Shown here one piece after another: positions 6,792-14,408 of a stretch of DNA of 14,547 nt; the stretch's first letter is position 1; the number at the start of each line of letters is the position of its first letter. Origin of the DNA: Thermoplasmata archaeon (lineage in GTDB: Archaea > Thermoplasmatota > Thermoplasmata > Lutacidiplasmatales > UBA184). The stretch is taken from positions 1 through 14,547 of the forward strand of contig JASIDM010000087.1 in assembly GCA_030044695.1 (NCBI GenBank). The letters are read 5' to 3'. The notes under the pieces are model-generated. The model did not search any database, had not been told where the DNA came from, and was given only the letters and a program-made list of their open reading frames with translations. The translations under genes and the position numbers were made by a program.

Positions 6792-7903
6792 GCGGCAGGC
6801 TCCCGCGGCGCCCGGGGGGATCGCGCTCGCGACGAGCGGCGCGGAGCGGGGAGGCTCGACGCCGGGGGCTCCTCCTCGACCGTGGCGATCTCCATGGGGG
6901 GCAGCTCCCCCCGGGGGACGAACCGCTGACGGATCTCCCCCCACAGCTCCTCAAGACCCTCGCCGGTCTTCGCCGACACGGCCAGGGTCGCCCCGGGCCG
7001 ACGCGCGAGGTCCGCCTTGGTCTCGACCGCGACGATCGGGAGCTCGGGGAACTCCTCCCGCCAGCGCGCGAGCAGACGCTCCTGTTCCTCGATCGGATAG
7101 CCGGAACTGCCGCTCGGGTCCAGGACGAACAGCACGACCGTCGCCGCCCGCGACACCGCGAGCTCGGCCTCGGTCTCGGCGAGGTTGGCCCGGCCCGAAC
7201 GGCCGAGCATGCCCGGCGTGTCCACGACCTGCAGGCGATCGAAGCCGAGGTCGGCGTGCCCGACGGCGATGGCGACGGTCGTGAACGGGTAGGGGGCGAC
7301 CTTGGGCCGCGCGGACGACAGCCGAGCGACCAGCGAGGACTTGCCGACGTTGGGGAAGCCGGCGACGACGAGCCGGGGCGCGCCGGCTTCGAGCCGCGGG
7401 CGTTCCTTGAGGAAGCGGCGCATCGCCCGCGCGCGCGCGAGATCCGGTTCGACCTCGCGGACGAAGCTCGCCAGCCGGCCGTAGAACCGGCGCACGAGCA
7501 CGCCGAGCTCCTCGCTCCCCGCCGCCCGGGCGACCTCGCGCTCGGCCTCGGTCGCGGTCCGCCGGATCCGCTCCTCGGCCCTCCGCAGCCGGGCCAAGCT
7601 CCTCTCCCGAGTCCCGGGCCCGAACGCCCGATCGAGGAGCTCCTGCTCGAACTCGCCGACCGCCGGCGGTCGAAGGTCCCGGACCTCCAGCCGCAGGTGC
7701 CGCCCGACGGTCGCGGAGGCGCGGACGACCTTGAGCTGCGCCCGTCGACGGTCCCGCTCGGGCTTGGAGCTACCGTGGGGGTTCGCGAGCGACGCCCGGT
7801 GGAAGGCGGTCTCGAGGAGCTCCTGGGTGATCGACGGCTCGGCGGGCGGCGCTCGAGCCCGGCGACCCCGGGGCGCGTCGGCGGCGCGAGAGCGAGGGGC
7901 CAT
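6788..7903 (-). CDS. Archaeal Nog1-type ribosome-assembly GTPase
   Basis: A 371-residue GTPase. The N-terminal helical Nog1 domain covers about 25-170 (it opens SITQELLETAFHRAS). The G domain follows: G1 GFPNVGKSS at 182-190, the switch threonine in YPFTT (about 208-209), G3 DTPG at 228-231, G4 TKAD at 295-298 in place of the common NKxD, and G5 SAK at 310-312. Nog1 proteins act in large-subunit maturation in eukaryotes; the archaeal role in 50S assembly is inferred by homology. The first 25 and last 35 residues are basic or Arg/Pro/Ser-rich and likely flexible. ATG 7903 is the only usual start before an in-frame stop at 7978, so the N-terminus is well fixed. No Shine-Dalgarno is visible. It ends in an ATGA overlap with the Rieske gene. 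Confidence 0.92.
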   Translation of the reverse strand: MAPRSRAADAPRGRRARAPPAEPSITQELLETAFHRASLANPHGSSKPERDRRRAQLKVVRASATVGRHLRLEVRDLRPPAVGEFEQELLDRAFGPGTRERSLARLRRAEERIRRTATEAEREVARAAGSEELGVLVRRFYGRLASFVREVEPDLARARAMRRFLKERPRLEAGAPRLVVAGFPNVGKSSLVARLSSARPKVAPYPFTTVAIAVGHADLGFDRLQVVDTPGMLGRSGRANLAETEAELAVSRAATVVLFVLDPSGSSGYPIEEQERLLARWREEFPELPIVAVETKADLARRPGATLAVSAKTGEGLEELWGEIRQRFVPRGELPPMEIATVEEEPPASSLPAPRRSSRARSPRAPREPAA

Positions 7904-7983
7904 CGGGCGGCGCCAGGGGACACGAGCGGAAGAAGACGCTCGGGGCGGCCGCCGCGGCCGGGAACCGTGCGACGCTCACACCC

Positions 7984-7994
7984 GGACGATAGAA
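7984..7994 (-). promoter_or_regulatory. Possible promoter box for nog1/Rieske
   Basis: On the minus strand GTTCTATCG gives a TATA-like element about 85 nt before ATG 7903, implying a leader of about 60 nt, longer than for neighbouring genes. The in-frame stop at 7978 rules out a start close to the box. The intervening GC-rich stretch shows no nearer AT-rich candidate. Confidence 0.3.
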
Positions 7995-7996
7995 CG

Positions 7997-8005
7997 GATT
8001 TAAAC
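7997..8005 (+). promoter_or_regulatory. TATA box of the gcvPA operon
   Basis: GATTTAAAC holds a perfect TTTAAA core, centred 29-30 nt before GTG 8031. This is a canonical archaeal TATA sequence and spacing, predicting a leader of a few bases at most. It is the strongest promoter-like sequence in the window and heads the long plus-strand gene run. Confidence 0.65.
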
Positions 8006-8030
8006 CGCGGCAAGGTCGCGGGCGCGGGGC

Positions 8031-9416
8031 GTGCCCGTGGTCCGCTGGATCTCCGACGAGGTGGGCGAGGAGGCGGCGCTGCTCGAGGCGCTGGGCCTCG
8101 CCTCCGCGGACGAGCTGTTCCGGGACGTCCCGAAGAAGGCCCGCCTCGGCCGACTGGGCGTCGGGGCGCCCCGCTCGGAGGCGGAGGTCGTCGCCGAGGT
8201 CGACAAGCTGCTCGAGCGCAACCGCCCCCTCGGGCGGTTCGCGAGCTTCCTGGGGGGCAGGATCTCGGCCCGGTACAGCCCCGCGGCGGTCGACGCGATC
8301 GTCTCGCGGAGCGAGTTCTACACCGCCTACACCCCGTACCAGCCCGAGGCCAGCCAGGGGATGCTCCGGGCCCTGTTCGAGTTCCAGAGCCTCTGGGTCG
8401 AGCTCTCGGGGATGGACGTCGCGAACGCGTCGCTGTACGACGGGGCGAGCGCCGCGGGAGAGGCCCTCCTGTTCGCCCGCCGTCTCCACGAGGGCCGCCG
8501 CTTCCTTGTCCCCGCGAGCCTGCCGTGGGAGGAGCGGAGCGTCCTCGCGAACTACGCGAGCGGCCCGGGCCTGGTCGTCGAGGAGATCCCGTTCGACGAC
8601 CGCACCGGGAGGCTCGACCTCGAGTTCGTGCGGAGCGCCGTGCGCCAGGGGGACGTCTTCGGCGTGCTCGCCGACGTCCCCAACGGCTTCGGCGGCCTCG
8701 ATGAGCAGCTGTTCGAGCTCAAGCCCACGATCGGGGACGTTCCGCTCGTGGTCGTCGCGGACCCGCTCGCCCTCAGCGTCCTCGAGCCCCCCGGCTCCTA
8801 CGGGGCCGACGTCGTCGTCGGCGAGGGGCAGGGGTTCGGCGTCGCCCCGTCGTTCGGCGGGCCCCTCCTCGGCCTGTTCGCCTGCCGTCGGGAGCACATG
8901 CGCCTCGCCCCGGGTCGGATCGTCGGGGCGACGGTCGACGCCTACGGGCGCCCGGCCTACACGCTGACGCTCCAGACCCGGGAGCAGCACATCCGGCGAA
9001 GCAAGGCGACGTCGAACATCTGCACCAACGAGTCGCTACTCGCGCTCGCCTTCGTCGTCTACGCGAGCGTCGTCGGTCCCAAGGGGCTCGCGAGCCTCCA
9101 GGCCTCCCTCGCCGAGAAGGCGCGGACCCTCGCCTCGGGACTCGGCGCCGTCGAAGGCCTGCGGGCGCCGCGGTTCGAGGCGCCGTACCTCGGGGAGTTC
9201 GCCGTCGAGCTCGGCCGCGGAACGGCCGCCGCGTTCCTGGACCGGCTCCGCCGCCGCCGGGTCCTCGGAGGGCACCCGCTCGCCGACCCGCGTCCCGGGG
9301 CGACGCACGGCCCGGAGCGACTGCTGGTGGCCCCGTCCGAGTCCGTCGGCGAGAGGGAGATCGCCCGGTACGTCGCGGCGGCGAAGGCCTGGGCGGCCTC
9401 GGGCGGAGGGCGATGA
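8031..9416 (+). CDS. gcvPA: Glycine dehydrogenase (decarboxylating) subunit 1
   Basis: A 461-residue N-terminal-type half of the glycine cleavage P-protein, which decarboxylates glycine and passes the aminomethyl group to lipoyl-H protein. Family signatures include the start WISDEVGEEAALLEALG, YTAYTPYQPEASQGML, the AlaSerLeuTyrAspGlyAla segment (NASLYDGASA), and near the end YTLTLQTREQHIRRSKATSNICTN (quoted here only as landmarks between about 308 and 331: LQTREQHIRR and SNICTN). It lacks the PLP lysine, as expected for subunit 1. I use GTG 8031 because of the TATA box 29-30 nt upstream; GTG 8037 is an alternative. Its TGA overlaps the ATG of gcvPB (ATGA), keeping the subunits stoichiometric. 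The gcvT, gcvH and lpd genes are not in the window. Confidence 0.95.
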   Translation: MPVVRWISDEVGEEAALLEALGLASADELFRDVPKKARLGRLGVGAPRSEAEVVAEVDKLLERNRPLGRFASFLGGRISARYSPAAVDAIVSRSEFYTAYTPYQPEASQGMLRALFEFQSLWVELSGMDVANASLYDGASAAGEALLFARRLHEGRRFLVPASLPWEERSVLANYASGPGLVVEEIPFDDRTGRLDLEFVRSAVRQGDVFGVLADVPNGFGGLDEQLFELKPTIGDVPLVVVADPLALSVLEPPGSYGADVVVGEGQGFGVAPSFGGPLLGLFACRREHMRLAPGRIVGATVDAYGRPAYTLTLQTREQHIRRSKATSNICTNESLLALAFVVYASVVGPKGLASLQASLAEKARTLASGLGAVEGLRAPRFEAPYLGEFAVELGRGTAAAFLDRLRRRRVLGGHPLADPRPGATHGPERLLVAPSESVGEREIARYVAAAKAWAASGGGR

Positions 9417-10894
9417 GCGGCTACCGCCAGGCGCGCTGGGACGAGCCGCCGATCTGGGACCTGGCGCACGCCCACGCCCCCGAGCCGGCGCCGGCGATCC
9501 CCGGAGTGCCCGACCGCTTCCGTCGTCACGAGGGACTGCGGTGGCCCGAGCTCAGCGAGCCGACGGTGGTCCGGCACTACACCCGGCTCTCCCAGATGAA
9601 CTTCGGGATCGACTCCGGCATCTACCCGCTCGGCTCGTGCACGATGAAGTACAACCCGAAGGTCTCCGAGCTCCTCGCGCGCCGGCCGGGGGCGGCCCAG
9701 GTCCACCCGTACCAGCCGGAGGCGACCGTCCAAGGCTCGCTCGAGATCACCTGGAAGCTCGAGCGCCTTCTCGCCAAGGTCACCGGCTTCCCGGAGGTCT
9801 CCCTCCAGCCCGCGGCCGGGGCGCACGGCGAGTACACGTCGCTGCTGATGGTCCGGGCCTACTACCGGGACCGGGGCGAGCTGGAGCGCCGGACCGAGGT
9901 GCTCCTGCCGGACACGGCGCACGGGACGAACCCGGCGTCGGCGAGCATGGCCGGCTTCGTCACCCGGGAGATCACCTCCAAGGACGGCTGCGTCGACCTG
10001 GCCGCCCTCAAGGCCGCGCTCTCGGAGCGGACGGCCTGCTTCATGCTCACCAACCCGAACACCGCCGGCCTGTTCGAGAGCGAGATCCTCGAGATCGCCG
10101 AGGCCGTCCACGGGGCGGGGGCGATGCTCTACTACGACGGAGCGAACCTGAACGCGATCCTCGGGGTCACGAACCCCGGTCGCATGGGATTCGACGTCGC
10201 CCACCTCAACCTCCACAAGACGTTCGCGACCCCCCACGGGGGGGGCGGACCGGGCGCCGGCGTCCTCGGCGCCGGGGAAGCGCTCGCGCCGTACCTGCCG
10301 GTCCCACGGGTGGCGAAGTCCGGACGTCGGTTCCGGCTCGAGTACGACCGGCCCAGGTCGATCGGCAAGGTGAAGACCGCCTACGGCAACTTCGGCCTCG
10401 ACCTCCGGGCCTACGCGTTCATCCTTGCCCACGGCGAGGAAGGACTGCGGCACATCGCCCGCCGGGCCGTGCTGAACTCGAACTACCTGGCGGCCCGGCT
10501 CGGCCGGCGGCTGCCGCGGCCGTTCCGCCCGCTGGTGAAGCACGAGTTCGTCCTCTCGGGGACGCCGCTCAAGGCGAAGGGGGTCCGGACCCTCGATCTC
10601 GCGAAGCGCCTCCTGGACGAGGGGGTCCACGCGCCGACGGTCTACTTCCCCACGCTCGTCGAGGAGGCGCTGATGATCGAGACCCCGGAGACCGAGTCCA
10701 AGCGGGAGCTCGACGAGTTCGCCGCCGCCGTGGAGCGGGCGCTAGACGACTCCCCCGAGCACCTCCACGCGGCGCCGACGTCCTGCGCCGTCGGCCGCAT
10801 CGACGAGGTCCGTGCGGCCCGGGAACCGGTCCTGTCGTGGAAGGACCTGCGGGCCGGCACCCGGGCCGATTCCGCAAAGGTTGAGACCCCCTAG
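9413..10894 (+). CDS. gcvPB: Glycine dehydrogenase (decarboxylating) subunit 2
   Basis: A 493-residue PLP-bearing half of the split P-protein. The Schiff-base lysine is Lys269 in NLHKTFATPHGGGGPG, with other signatures GSCTMKYNPK (74-83), HPYQPEATVQG, LQPAAGAHGEY (131-141), DTAHGTNPAS (167-176) and NPNTAGLFE. Together with gcvPA it forms the heterotetramer that starts oxidative glycine cleavage in archaea and many bacteria, or makes glycine in reverse. The ATG start overlaps the gcvPA stop and has a purine-rich GGAGGG just upstream. The length is typical. The next gene starts 15 bases after the stop with no promoter visible, so transcription probably continues. Confidence 0.96.
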   Translation: MSGYRQARWDEPPIWDLAHAHAPEPAPAIPGVPDRFRRHEGLRWPELSEPTVVRHYTRLSQMNFGIDSGIYPLGSCTMKYNPKVSELLARRPGAAQVHPYQPEATVQGSLEITWKLERLLAKVTGFPEVSLQPAAGAHGEYTSLLMVRAYYRDRGELERRTEVLLPDTAHGTNPASASMAGFVTREITSKDGCVDLAALKAALSERTACFMLTNPNTAGLFESEILEIAEAVHGAGAMLYYDGANLNAILGVTNPGRMGFDVAHLNLHKTFATPHGGGGPGAGVLGAGEALAPYLPVPRVAKSGRRFRLEYDRPRSIGKVKTAYGNFGLDLRAYAFILAHGEEGLRHIARRAVLNSNYLAARLGRRLPRPFRPLVKHEFVLSGTPLKAKGVRTLDLAKRLLDEGVHAPTVYFPTLVEEALMIETPETESKRELDEFAAAVERALDDSPEHLHAAPTSCAVGRIDEVRAAREPVLSWKDLRAGTRADSAKVETP

Positions 10895-10909
10895 CCGTTC
10901 GTCGGCCCG

Positions 10910-12016
10910 ATGAAGGAACGGGTCCGCAAGCTGTTCGAGCGATTGGAGACCCCGGTCGACGCGCTCGTCGTGGCGAACTCGGTCGAGCCGCACCTGGATC
11001 AGAGCTTCTTCTACCTGTTCGACGTTCCCAGCGGGCTGTTCGAGGGCTCGGTGCTGGTCGCCCGGCCCGACGGGCGGATCGACCTCCTCACCTCCCCGCT
11101 CGAGGCGCAGACCGCGGAGGAGGCCGCCAAGGGCGACACGTCGATCACGGTGCACCGGGTCGAGCGGGACGGCACCGAGGCGCAGCTCGGCAAGATCCTG
11201 GACGGGGCCACGACCGTCGGCCTCAACTTCGCGGAGCTGACCCACGGCTGGTTCACCCACCTCGAGAAGCTCCGACCCGGGACGACATGGGTCGATGTCT
11301 CGGCCCCGATCCGCAAGGTCCGCGCCGTCAAGGACCGGGAGGAGGTCGAGCGCCTCCGTCGCGCCGCGGAGATCGGCTCGAAGGTCGGGGTCGAGATCCC
11401 CACGCTGCTCCGCCGCGGGATGACGGAGCTCGAACTGGCCGCCGAGATCGAGTACCGGATGAACCGCCACGGGGCGAGCGGGCGGTCGTTCGCGACGATC
11501 GTCGCCTTCGGCCCGCACGGCGCCGAGCCCCACTACTCGCCCGGCGAGGCCCGCCTCGCCGCCGGCGACTCGATCGTCTGCGACTACGGGGCGTTCTTCC
11601 GGCGCTACGCGAGCGACATCACCCGCTCGTTCCACTTCGGCAGGCCGGACCCCGAGATGCACCGCGTCCACGACATCGTCGAGCGGGCCCAGCAGGCCGC
11701 CCTCGCGGCGGTCCGGCCGGGCGTCCCCGGCAAGGAGGTCCACCTCGCGGCCCAGCGCGTCATCGACGACTCCCCGTACAAGGGCCGGCTGATCCACGGC
11801 GTCGGCCACACGATCGGGCTCGCCGTGCACGACGGCTGGGGGTACAACGCCAAGGTCGACGAGCCGATCGAGGAGGGGATGGTCCTCACCGTCGAGCCGG
11901 GGATCTACCTCCCGGGCAAGGGCGGGGTCCGCATCGAGGACGACATCGTCGTGACGCGCAGCGGCTACGAGATGCTGTCGACGGCCCCGCGGGGCTACCT
12001 CGAGGTCGCCGCGTGA
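10910..12016 (+). CDS. M24-family Xaa-Pro peptidase
   Basis: A 368-residue cytosolic metallopeptidase with the creatinase-like N-terminal domain (about 1-140) and the pita-bread catalytic domain (about 145-365). All five dinuclear-metal ligands are visible: Asp225 (CDYG), Asp236 (SDITRS), His300 (GVGHTIGL), Glu329 (VEPGIY) and Glu343 (RIEDD). His208 (EPHYS) and His307 (AVHD) are the usual accessory histidines. The full set separates it from methionine aminopeptidase, which lacks the N-domain; whether it is an aminopeptidase or a prolidase cannot be told. It would release amino acids, including glycine, from proline-containing peptides, which fits its place behind gcvPA-gcvPB. Its stop overlaps the next gene's GTG in GTGA. 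No Shine-Dalgarno is evident. Confidence 0.93.
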   Translation: MKERVRKLFERLETPVDALVVANSVEPHLDQSFFYLFDVPSGLFEGSVLVARPDGRIDLLTSPLEAQTAEEAAKGDTSITVHRVERDGTEAQLGKILDGATTVGLNFAELTHGWFTHLEKLRPGTTWVDVSAPIRKVRAVKDREEVERLRRAAEIGSKVGVEIPTLLRRGMTELELAAEIEYRMNRHGASGRSFATIVAFGPHGAEPHYSPGEARLAAGDSIVCDYGAFFRRYASDITRSFHFGRPDPEMHRVHDIVERAQQAALAAVRPGVPGKEVHLAAQRVIDDSPYKGRLIHGVGHTIGLAVHDGWGYNAKVDEPIEEGMVLTVEPGIYLPGKGGVRIEDDIVVTRSGYEMLSTAPRGYLEVAA

Positions 12017-13035
12017 GGTTCGGGGTCCTGACGGGCGGCGGCGACTGCCCGGGCCTGAACCCGGCGATCCGCGCCGTCGTGCGGCGTGCCGCGATGGCCG
12101 GGCACGAGAGCCTCGGGTTCCTGGACGGCTGGAAGGGGGTGCGCGACGATCTCGCGCGTCCCCTCACGCCGGCCGACGTCGTCGGGCTCGAAGGGAAGGG
12201 GGGGACGGTCCTCGGCACCTCGCGGACCAACCCGTTCGCCCGCGAGGAGGACGCCCACAAGGTCCTCGCGACCCTGGAGCACCGAGGGATTGACGTCGTC
12301 GTCGCGATCGGCGGCGACGACACGCTCGGGGCCGCGCGGGAGCTCCAGCGACGGGGTCGGGCGGTCGTCGGGGTCCCGAAGACGATGGACAACGACGTGC
12401 GGGGGACCGACTGGACGTTCGGCTTCCACTCGGCCGTCAGCGTCGCGGTCGAGGCGCTCGAGCGCCTGCGGGACACCGCGGCGAGCCACCACCGGGCGAT
12501 CGTGCTGGAGGTCATGGGCCGGAACGCCGGCTGGGTCGCGCTCGCCACGGGCCTCGCCGGGGGCGCGGACGCGACGCTCGTGCCGGAGGAACGGTACGAC
12601 GAGGAGGCCGTGCTGGCCCGGGTACGGCGGGCGCTCGCCGCGCGCCACTTCGCGCTGGTCGTCGTGAGCGAGGGCGTGGACCTCGGGCTCGCCGCCGGTC
12701 GCGCCGGGGCGAAGGACGAGTTCGGGCACGAGCTCCTCGCGGAGCGGGGGGTCGGGGCCGAGCTCGCCCGACGGATCGGGGCGGCGACGGGGGCGGAGAC
12801 GCGCAGCGCCCAGATCGGGCACATCCAGCGAGGCGGAGCGCCGGAGCTGTTCGATCGGATCCTCGCCAGCCGCCTCGGCGCGGCGGCGGTCGACCTCGCG
12901 CTCGCGGGGAGGACCGGCCGGGTCGCGGTGCTGCGGGGCGGGGAGATCGTCGGGATCCCGTTCGACGAGGCGCTCGCCGGGACGCGAACGGTCGAGGCGC
13001 CCTGGCTCGACCTCCTGCACACGTTCGACGCGTAG
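12013..13035 (+). CDS. pfp: 6-phosphofructokinase, pyrophosphate-type signature
   Basis: A 340-residue PfkA-family enzyme interconverting fructose 6-phosphate and fructose 1,6-bisphosphate. It has TGGGDCPGLN at 7-16, GGDDT at 100-104, PKTMDND at 122-128 (catalytic base Asp126), MGRNAGW at 168-174 and IGHIQRGG. ATP enzymes normally have GGDGS and PGTIDND; Asp in the first motif and Lys in the second are the established marks of PPi use, which would make the step reversible. Phosphate-donor calls from motifs can fail in the actinobacterial-like group, so PPi use is likely but not proven. I set the start at GTG 12013, overlapping the peptidase stop (GTGA), with GAGGT 6 nt upstream; the frame's long upstream extension is a shadow of the peptidase gene. 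Confidence 0.92.
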   Translation: MRFGVLTGGGDCPGLNPAIRAVVRRAAMAGHESLGFLDGWKGVRDDLARPLTPADVVGLEGKGGTVLGTSRTNPFAREEDAHKVLATLEHRGIDVVVAIGGDDTLGAARELQRRGRAVVGVPKTMDNDVRGTDWTFGFHSAVSVAVEALERLRDTAASHHRAIVLEVMGRNAGWVALATGLAGGADATLVPEERYDEEAVLARVRRALAARHFALVVVSEGVDLGLAAGRAGAKDEFGHELLAERGVGAELARRIGAATGAETRSAQIGHIQRGGAPELFDRILASRLGAAAVDLALAGRTGRVAVLRGGEIVGIPFDEALAGTRTVEAPWLDLLHTFDA

Positions 13036-13042
13036 GGGATCC

Positions 13043-14035
13043 GTGCCGGTCCGGGCGCTGTGGTGGGAGCGAGGGGCCCTCGCGCTCCTCGATCAACGGG
13101 AGCTCCCGGGGCGAACGGTCGTCCGCCGACTGCGTACGGCCGAGGCGGTCGCCCAGGCGATCCGGACCCTGGCGGTCCGGGGCGCGCCGGCGATCGGCGT
13201 CGCCGCGGCCTACGGCATGGCGCTGGCCGCGCGGCGCGGGGGATCGTCCCCGGATCGCGCGACGAAGCTCCTCGGGTCGACCCGGCCGACCGCCGTCGAC
13301 CTGTTCGTGGGGATCGACGCGGTGCGGAGCGCCTGGGCCGCCGGCGAGGACCCGCTGGAGGCGGCTCACGCCTACCGCGAGCGGGTCGTGGAGGCGTGCC
13401 ATCGGATCGGCACCGTCGGGGCGCCGCTCCTTCGCCGGGCCCACGGCGTCCTCACCCACTGCAACGCCGGGGCGCTCGCGACGGTGGAGTGGGGCACCGC
13501 CCTCGCACCGATCCGGGTCGCCCACGAGCGGGGCGCGAAGCTGTTCGTCTTCGTCGACGAGACCCGGCCCCTCCTCCAGGGGTCCCGCTTGACCGCCTGG
13601 GAGCTGGCCCGGGAGCGGATCCCGCACGCCGTGATCGCCGACAACGCCGCCGGCCACTACCTTCGATCCGGCGAGGTCGATGCCGTCGTCGTCGGCGCCG
13701 ACCGGATCGCGCGGAACGGGGATTTCGCCAACAAGATCGGCACGTACGAGAAGGCCGTCGTCGCGCGGGAGAACGGCGTGCCGTTTTACGTCGCCGCGCC
13801 GTGGACGACGTTCGACGCACGTCGGGCGAGCGGGCGGGCGATCCCGGTCGAGGAGCGGGGCCCCGAGGAGGTGCTCGAGCTCGGCGGTCGCCGCCTCGCC
13901 CCGCCGTCGAGCCGGGCGCGCAACCCGGCGTTCGATGTCACCCCGGCGAGGTACGTCACGGCGTTCGTGACCCCCGACGGGGTGCTCCGCCCACCAGAGC
14001 TCGCCTCCCGTCTGGCCCGACGGCCCCTAGGGTGA
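13043..14035 (+). CDS. mtnA: S-methyl-5-thioribose-1-phosphate isomerase
   Basis: A 330-residue eIF2B-like isomerase turning methylthioribose 1-phosphate into methylthioribulose 1-phosphate in methionine salvage. Signatures are RGAPAIG (46-52), CNAG with catalytic Cys140, DETRPLLQGSRLT (172-184), GADRI with catalytic Asp220, and NKIGTY (230-235), ending in a typical FDVTPARYVTAFVTPDG tail. Archaea also have the related ribose-1,5-bisphosphate isomerase; the N-terminal segment and the LLQGSRLTAWEL form favour MtnA. GTG 13043 begins 7 bases after the phosphofructokinase stop, with GGGGA just before it. It is the last gene of the run begun by gcvPA and is followed by a strong hairpin. Other salvage genes are absent here. 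Confidence 0.94.
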   Translation: MPVRALWWERGALALLDQRELPGRTVVRRLRTAEAVAQAIRTLAVRGAPAIGVAAAYGMALAARRGGSSPDRATKLLGSTRPTAVDLFVGIDAVRSAWAAGEDPLEAAHAYRERVVEACHRIGTVGAPLLRRAHGVLTHCNAGALATVEWGTALAPIRVAHERGAKLFVFVDETRPLLQGSRLTAWELARERIPHAVIADNAAGHYLRSGEVDAVVVGADRIARNGDFANKIGTYEKAVVARENGVPFYVAAPWTTFDARRASGRAIPVEERGPEEVLELGGRRLAPPSSRARNPAFDVTPARYVTAFVTPDGVLRPPELASRLARRPLG

Positions 14036-14047
14036 GGGGGAGCCGGG

Positions 14048-14076
14048 CCCCTTCCCCCCTACTGGGGGAGAAGGGG
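14048..14076. terminator. Hairpin between mtnA and the small membrane protein gene
   Basis: CCCCTTC (14048-14054) pairs with GAAGGGG (14070-14076), and CCCCC (14055-14059) with GGGGG (14064-14068), leaving one bulged A and a four-base loop. Twelve base pairs form close after the mtnA stop, and the structure spans the stop of the converging small gene. There is no T-run, so an intrinsic terminator is uncertain; transcript end protection is equally possible. Confidence 0.45.
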
Positions 14077-14211
14077 CTGGCCCAGAAGGTGTTCTGCGTC
14101 GTGCAGGACCGCCCCGACGTTGGCGCTGACGTCCACGCCGAGGTGGTGGAGCGCGAGCACGAGGCCGAGTACGGCCACGACCGAGACGAACCAGCTCCTC
14201 GCTGCGCTCAT
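14059..14211 (-). CDS. Small single-span membrane protein, 50 residues
   Basis: This short gene encodes MSAARSWFVSVVAVLGLVLA followed by LHHLGVDVSANVGAVLHDAEHLLGQPLLPQ. After a short basic start (Arg5), residues 7-24 form one hydrophobic segment, then an amphipathic tail containing several His and Leu. No family is recognised. Support comes from context: ATG 14211 is preceded by GGTGA 5 nt upstream and a TATA-like TTTTAGTA about 48 nt upstream on the same strand, and no better gene occupies this 373-base gap. The stop falls inside the hairpin shared with mtnA. The N-terminal segment could be a membrane anchor or an uncleaved signal. Its function is unknown. Confidence 0.6.
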   Translation of the reverse strand: MSAARSWFVSVVAVLGLVLALHHLGVDVSANVGAVLHDAEHLLGQPLLPQ

Positions 14212-14254
14212 CGCTCTCACCGGCGGATGCCGAACGGTCTTGCCCGCGGTCCGG

Positions 14255-14263
14255 TACTAAAAC
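14255..14263 (-). promoter_or_regulatory. TATA-like box of the small membrane protein gene
   Basis: On the minus strand this is GTTTTAGTA, the only AT-rich octamer in the gap. It is centred about 48 nt before ATG 14211, predicting a leader near 20 nt that contains the GGTGA ribosome site at 14221-14217. Confidence 0.5.
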
Positions 14264-14408
14264 GTCGGCGTCCACGGGAAACGCGCGGGCCTCCCACCGC
14301 GCTCGAACGCGCGGGGGCGCGCGCGCCCGGGCGCGTCCAGGCTCCCGCGTGACGCGCGCCCCGGCCGCGGTAAGGTTCATAGCGGGGGGCGGATAGCTCG
14401 GCGGGCGT
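14264..14408. other. Intergenic stretch upstream of the tRNA
   Basis: No gene is supported here. The middle is almost purely GC with short GCGCGC runs. TTCATA at 14376-14381 lies about 30 nt before the tRNA 5' end and may be its TATA box, but the match is poor; GGATAGC at 14390-14396 is too close. Confidence 0.4.

Noticed and set aside
6792..6944. N-terminal extension of the Rieske protein
   Set aside because: The extra residues are Gly/Pro/Arg-rich and antisense-frame-like within nog1; ATG 6791 in the ATGA overlap is the natural start.
3487..8013. A continuous minus-strand frame of about 1,500 codons
   Set aside because: Only the last 270 codons (from GTG 4299) carry a real protein family. 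The rest runs across or antisense to the beta-CASP, HAD, Rieske and nog1 genes and is low-complexity Arg/Pro/Ser-rich, as expected in GC-rich DNA where stop codons are rare.
6779..8704. Long plus-strand open frame across nog1 and the start of gcvPA
   Set aside because: It crosses two divergent, motif-supported genes and the TATA-containing intergenic region; the composition is Arg/Gly/Pro-rich and no domain is visible.
11287..12012. Upstream extension of the phosphofructokinase frame
   Set aside because: It overlaps the catalytic domain of the M24 peptidase in another frame. Homology to phosphofructokinase begins at GTG 12013, preceded by GAGGT.
14027..14380. 117-codon minus-strand frame over the mtnA-tRNA gap
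   Set aside because: It overlaps the better supported 50-residue gene in another frame, is Arg/Pro/Ala-rich, and has no promoter or ribosome site in the right place.
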